Shown here one piece after another: positions 62,851 through 64,000 of a DNA stretch of 64,000 nt. How positions within the stretch are numbered: position 1 is the first letter of the stretch; every line of letters starts with the position of its first letter. The position numbers were made by a program, and so were the translations under genes. Source of the DNA: Methylomicrobium sp035916875 (GTDB taxonomy: Bacteria > Pseudomonadota > Gammaproteobacteria > Methylococcales > Methylomonadaceae); the NCBI RefSeq assembly GCF_035916875.1, contig NZ_JAXUHN010000087.1:3734-67733 (forward strand). Reading direction: 5' to 3'. The notes below the pieces were generated by a model. The model saw nothing but the letters and a program-made list of their open reading frames with translations, had not been told where the DNA came from and did not search any database.

Positions 62851-63283
62851 GGAGCCTCGCCGAAGAATTCAAACGATGCATTTTAGCATTAATTTGCGAG
62901 GCATGGGATCACCGCAGCAGCCCGGCGATCGCCAACCCGCCGCGATGAATAATCCTGCCTTGAACGCCCCCCCTCTTGCAAGCCGTTTATGCTGCCGAGG
63001 CCTATCCCTCAGACCCCACTTCACGGCATCTCCCGTGAGCCGCGACCTTTTAACTTTAACGAGTTGTGCTACGCTTCATATTGATTAGTTAAAATATACT
63101 AATCAAATGAATTAGATTTTTTGTTAGATATACAAGTTATTTATTCCCGATGTTATTTATTGTTCAAATAGACTTATTTGTCAATGGCACCCTTTTCCAG
63201 AAAAACTGGAACGACCTTTAAAAACATAAAATAAGAACTTGTATTATCGATAATTTTAAAACACAAGAGATATTTTTATTACT
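62851..63283. other. 433-nt AT-rich intergenic region
   Basis: It divides purC (minus) from the surface-protein gene (plus). GC falls sharply after about 63060. It contains an inverted repeat at 63081-63106 and a small stem TTCCAG/CTGGAA at 63195-63211. Its base composition is unlike the rest of the window, consistent with a long regulatory region or acquired DNA. Confidence 0.6.
63081..63106. promoter_or_regulatory. Operator-like inverted repeat
   Basis: TTGATTAGT (63081-63089) and ACTAATCAA (63098-63106) are perfect 9-bp arms with an 8-nt AT-only spacer, about 180 bp before the surface-protein ATG. This looks like a dimeric regulator site; the regulator is unknown. Confidence 0.5.
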
Positions 63284-64000
63284 ATGAAAAAAATCAAAAC
63301 AACTCTAAAAAAAGAGCGTTTTAGCGTTAAATCACTGACGCTCATAGGCTCGCTTGCCACCTTGGCCGCCTCGCCGATCGCGTTCGGTGATCCAACCTTG
63401 GTAGCGGACACCTACGTCAAAGCCGGCCTCACCAAGAATTTCGGCACCAAAAATACGCTTCTGATCGCAAACGGCAAATCGGTATTCAACACCTATCTCA
63501 AATTCGATCTAAATAAATCCACACCCGCCGGCGCAACCGTATCCAAGGCGATACTGAAGGTGTTTGTCACCGGCATCCAGAAGAACACTGCCGGCAAATT
63601 GAAGGTATATAGATTATCCCTACGGGAAGCGGATCTTGGCTGGCTCGAAACGACCGTCGGCAATCTCATCTTGCCTCCCCTCGGCGATGAAATCATCCAG
63701 ACGCCGGATGTCGCTCCCCGGCTAATCAACCAATGGCTGGAATTCGACGTCACCCCGTATGTTCAGGACGCCCTCGACGCGGGCGCAACGCAGATAGGAT
63801 TTGCGCTAACGGGCACAGAGTCGCTGAATATTAAACTGGAAAGCAAAGAAAGCAAGGCCTCCGGCCATGCGGCGGTCTTGAATGTCGACTATTCGACCAG
63901 CGGACAAGGCGCAGCCGGAGCCACAGGCGCAGCCGGAGCCACAGGCGCAGCCGGAGCCACAGGCGCAGCCGGAGCCACAGGCGCAGCCGGAGCCACAGGC
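63284..64000 (+). CDS. Secreted DNRLRE-domain protein with collagen-like repeats, 3' end outside window
   Basis: 239 codons are visible with no stop. A signal peptide with a basic start of about 17 residues and a hydrophobic core ends near ASPIAFG (about residue 35). A DNRLRE/CBM96-type beta domain follows (about 38-205), beginning ADTYVKAG and containing TYLKFDL and WLEFDVTPYV. From residue 209 the chain becomes Gly-Ala-Ala-Gly-Ala-Thr, repeated without change to the window edge. A cell-surface or matrix role is likely; the C-terminal anchor or sorting signal is not visible. Confidence 0.82.
   Translation, partial: MKKIKTTLKKERFSVKSLTLIGSLATLAASPIAFGDPTLVADTYVKAGLTKNFGTKNTLLIANGKSVFNTYLKFDLNKSTPAGATVSKAILKVFVTGIQKNTAGKLKVYRLSLREADLGWLETTVGNLILPPLGDEIIQTPDVAPRLINQWLEFDVTPYVQDALDAGATQIGFALTGTESLNIKLESKESKASGHAAVLNVDYSTSGQGAAGATGAAGATGAAGATGAAGATGAAGATG
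63908..64000 (+). repeat. Perfect 18-bp tandem repeats encoding collagen-like GAA-GAT
   Basis: Five complete, identical copies of an 18-bp unit (GGCGCAGCCGGAGCCACA) and the first codon of a sixth lie within the window. Each unit encodes two Gly-X-Y triplets in frame. Identity at every third base points to recent expansion or ongoing recombination. Confidence 0.93.

Noticed and set aside
63908..64000. Direct repeats that could suggest a CRISPR array
   Set aside because: The units are contiguous with no spacers, in frame, and encode Gly-X-Y triplets.
1..64000. tRNA, rRNA and known riboswitches
   Set aside because: No T-loop/acceptor combination, rRNA core or recognisable riboswitch core was seen on either strand by eye; a covariance-model scan would settle it.

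Overview
The window is gene-dense, moderate-GC chromosomal DNA from a gammaproteobacterium. Conserved gammaproteobacterial gene orders support this: gcvR-bcp, glyQ-glyS-gmhB-plsC, aroK-aroB-damX, pilM-N-O-P-Q, and gpmI-envC-ctpA next to a rhodanese (yibN-like)-secB-gpsA group. The exosortase-associated family, the sterol-desaturase/glycosyltransferase cassette and the collagen-like surface protein fit environmental gammaproteobacteria such as Methylococcales. No methane-oxidation gene is present, so that placement is a guess. I see no tRNA, rRNA or CRISPR array.

Layout. 1-2.4 kb: a 5'-truncated membrane diguanylate cyclase facing bcp and gcvR. 2.5-9.1 kb: a SPOR-domain membrane protein, a small lipoprotein, then plsC, gmhB, glyS and glyQ on the minus strand. 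9.3-17 kb: a monooxygenase-fold protein with an iron-type alcohol dehydrogenase, a membrane patatin-like phospholipase, an aquaporin, a coupled glycosyltransferase/fatty-acid-hydroxylase/glycosyltransferase cassette and a metallophosphoesterase. 17-24.2 kb: the least tidy stretch, with an IS630 remnant, a glmM gene, a zinc alcohol dehydrogenase, a probable hydrolase pseudogene and an unusual 1,020-residue bifunctional penicillin-binding protein. 24.5-27.5 kb: tex and an exosortase-associated protein.

27.5-35.5 kb is one long minus-strand run, aroK-aroB-damX-hemE-DUF411-glk-proA-nadD-rsfS, covering shikimate, haem, proline and NAD synthesis plus ribosome silencing. 35.8-41 kb is the type IV pilus assembly operon, ending in a clear terminator. 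41-47 kb holds rpmE, ampG, nhaD and a sulfite reductase hemoprotein with its DUF934 partner. 47.2-53 kb holds ctpA, envC, a gpmI reduced to its two ends by an in-frame deletion, an ArsR-family regulator with the cysteine spacing of persulfide sensors, a membrane rhodanese, secB and gpsA. 53-62.9 kb holds an L,D-transpeptidase, pntAB, a response regulator with a wrecked GGDEF domain, coaBC, radC, a uracil-DNA-glycosylase-family gene, xthA and purC. The window closes inside a secreted DNRLRE-domain protein that runs into perfect 18-bp collagen-like repeats.

The items most worth a second look are the collapsed gpmI, the putative persulfide-sensing regulator beside the rhodanese, the glycosyltransferase/hydroxylase cassette, the edge-truncated collagen-like gene, a start-less coding-like stretch with structured DNA between pilM and rpmE, and three strong palindromes in promoter regions (14007-14043, 24174-24198, 63081-63106).
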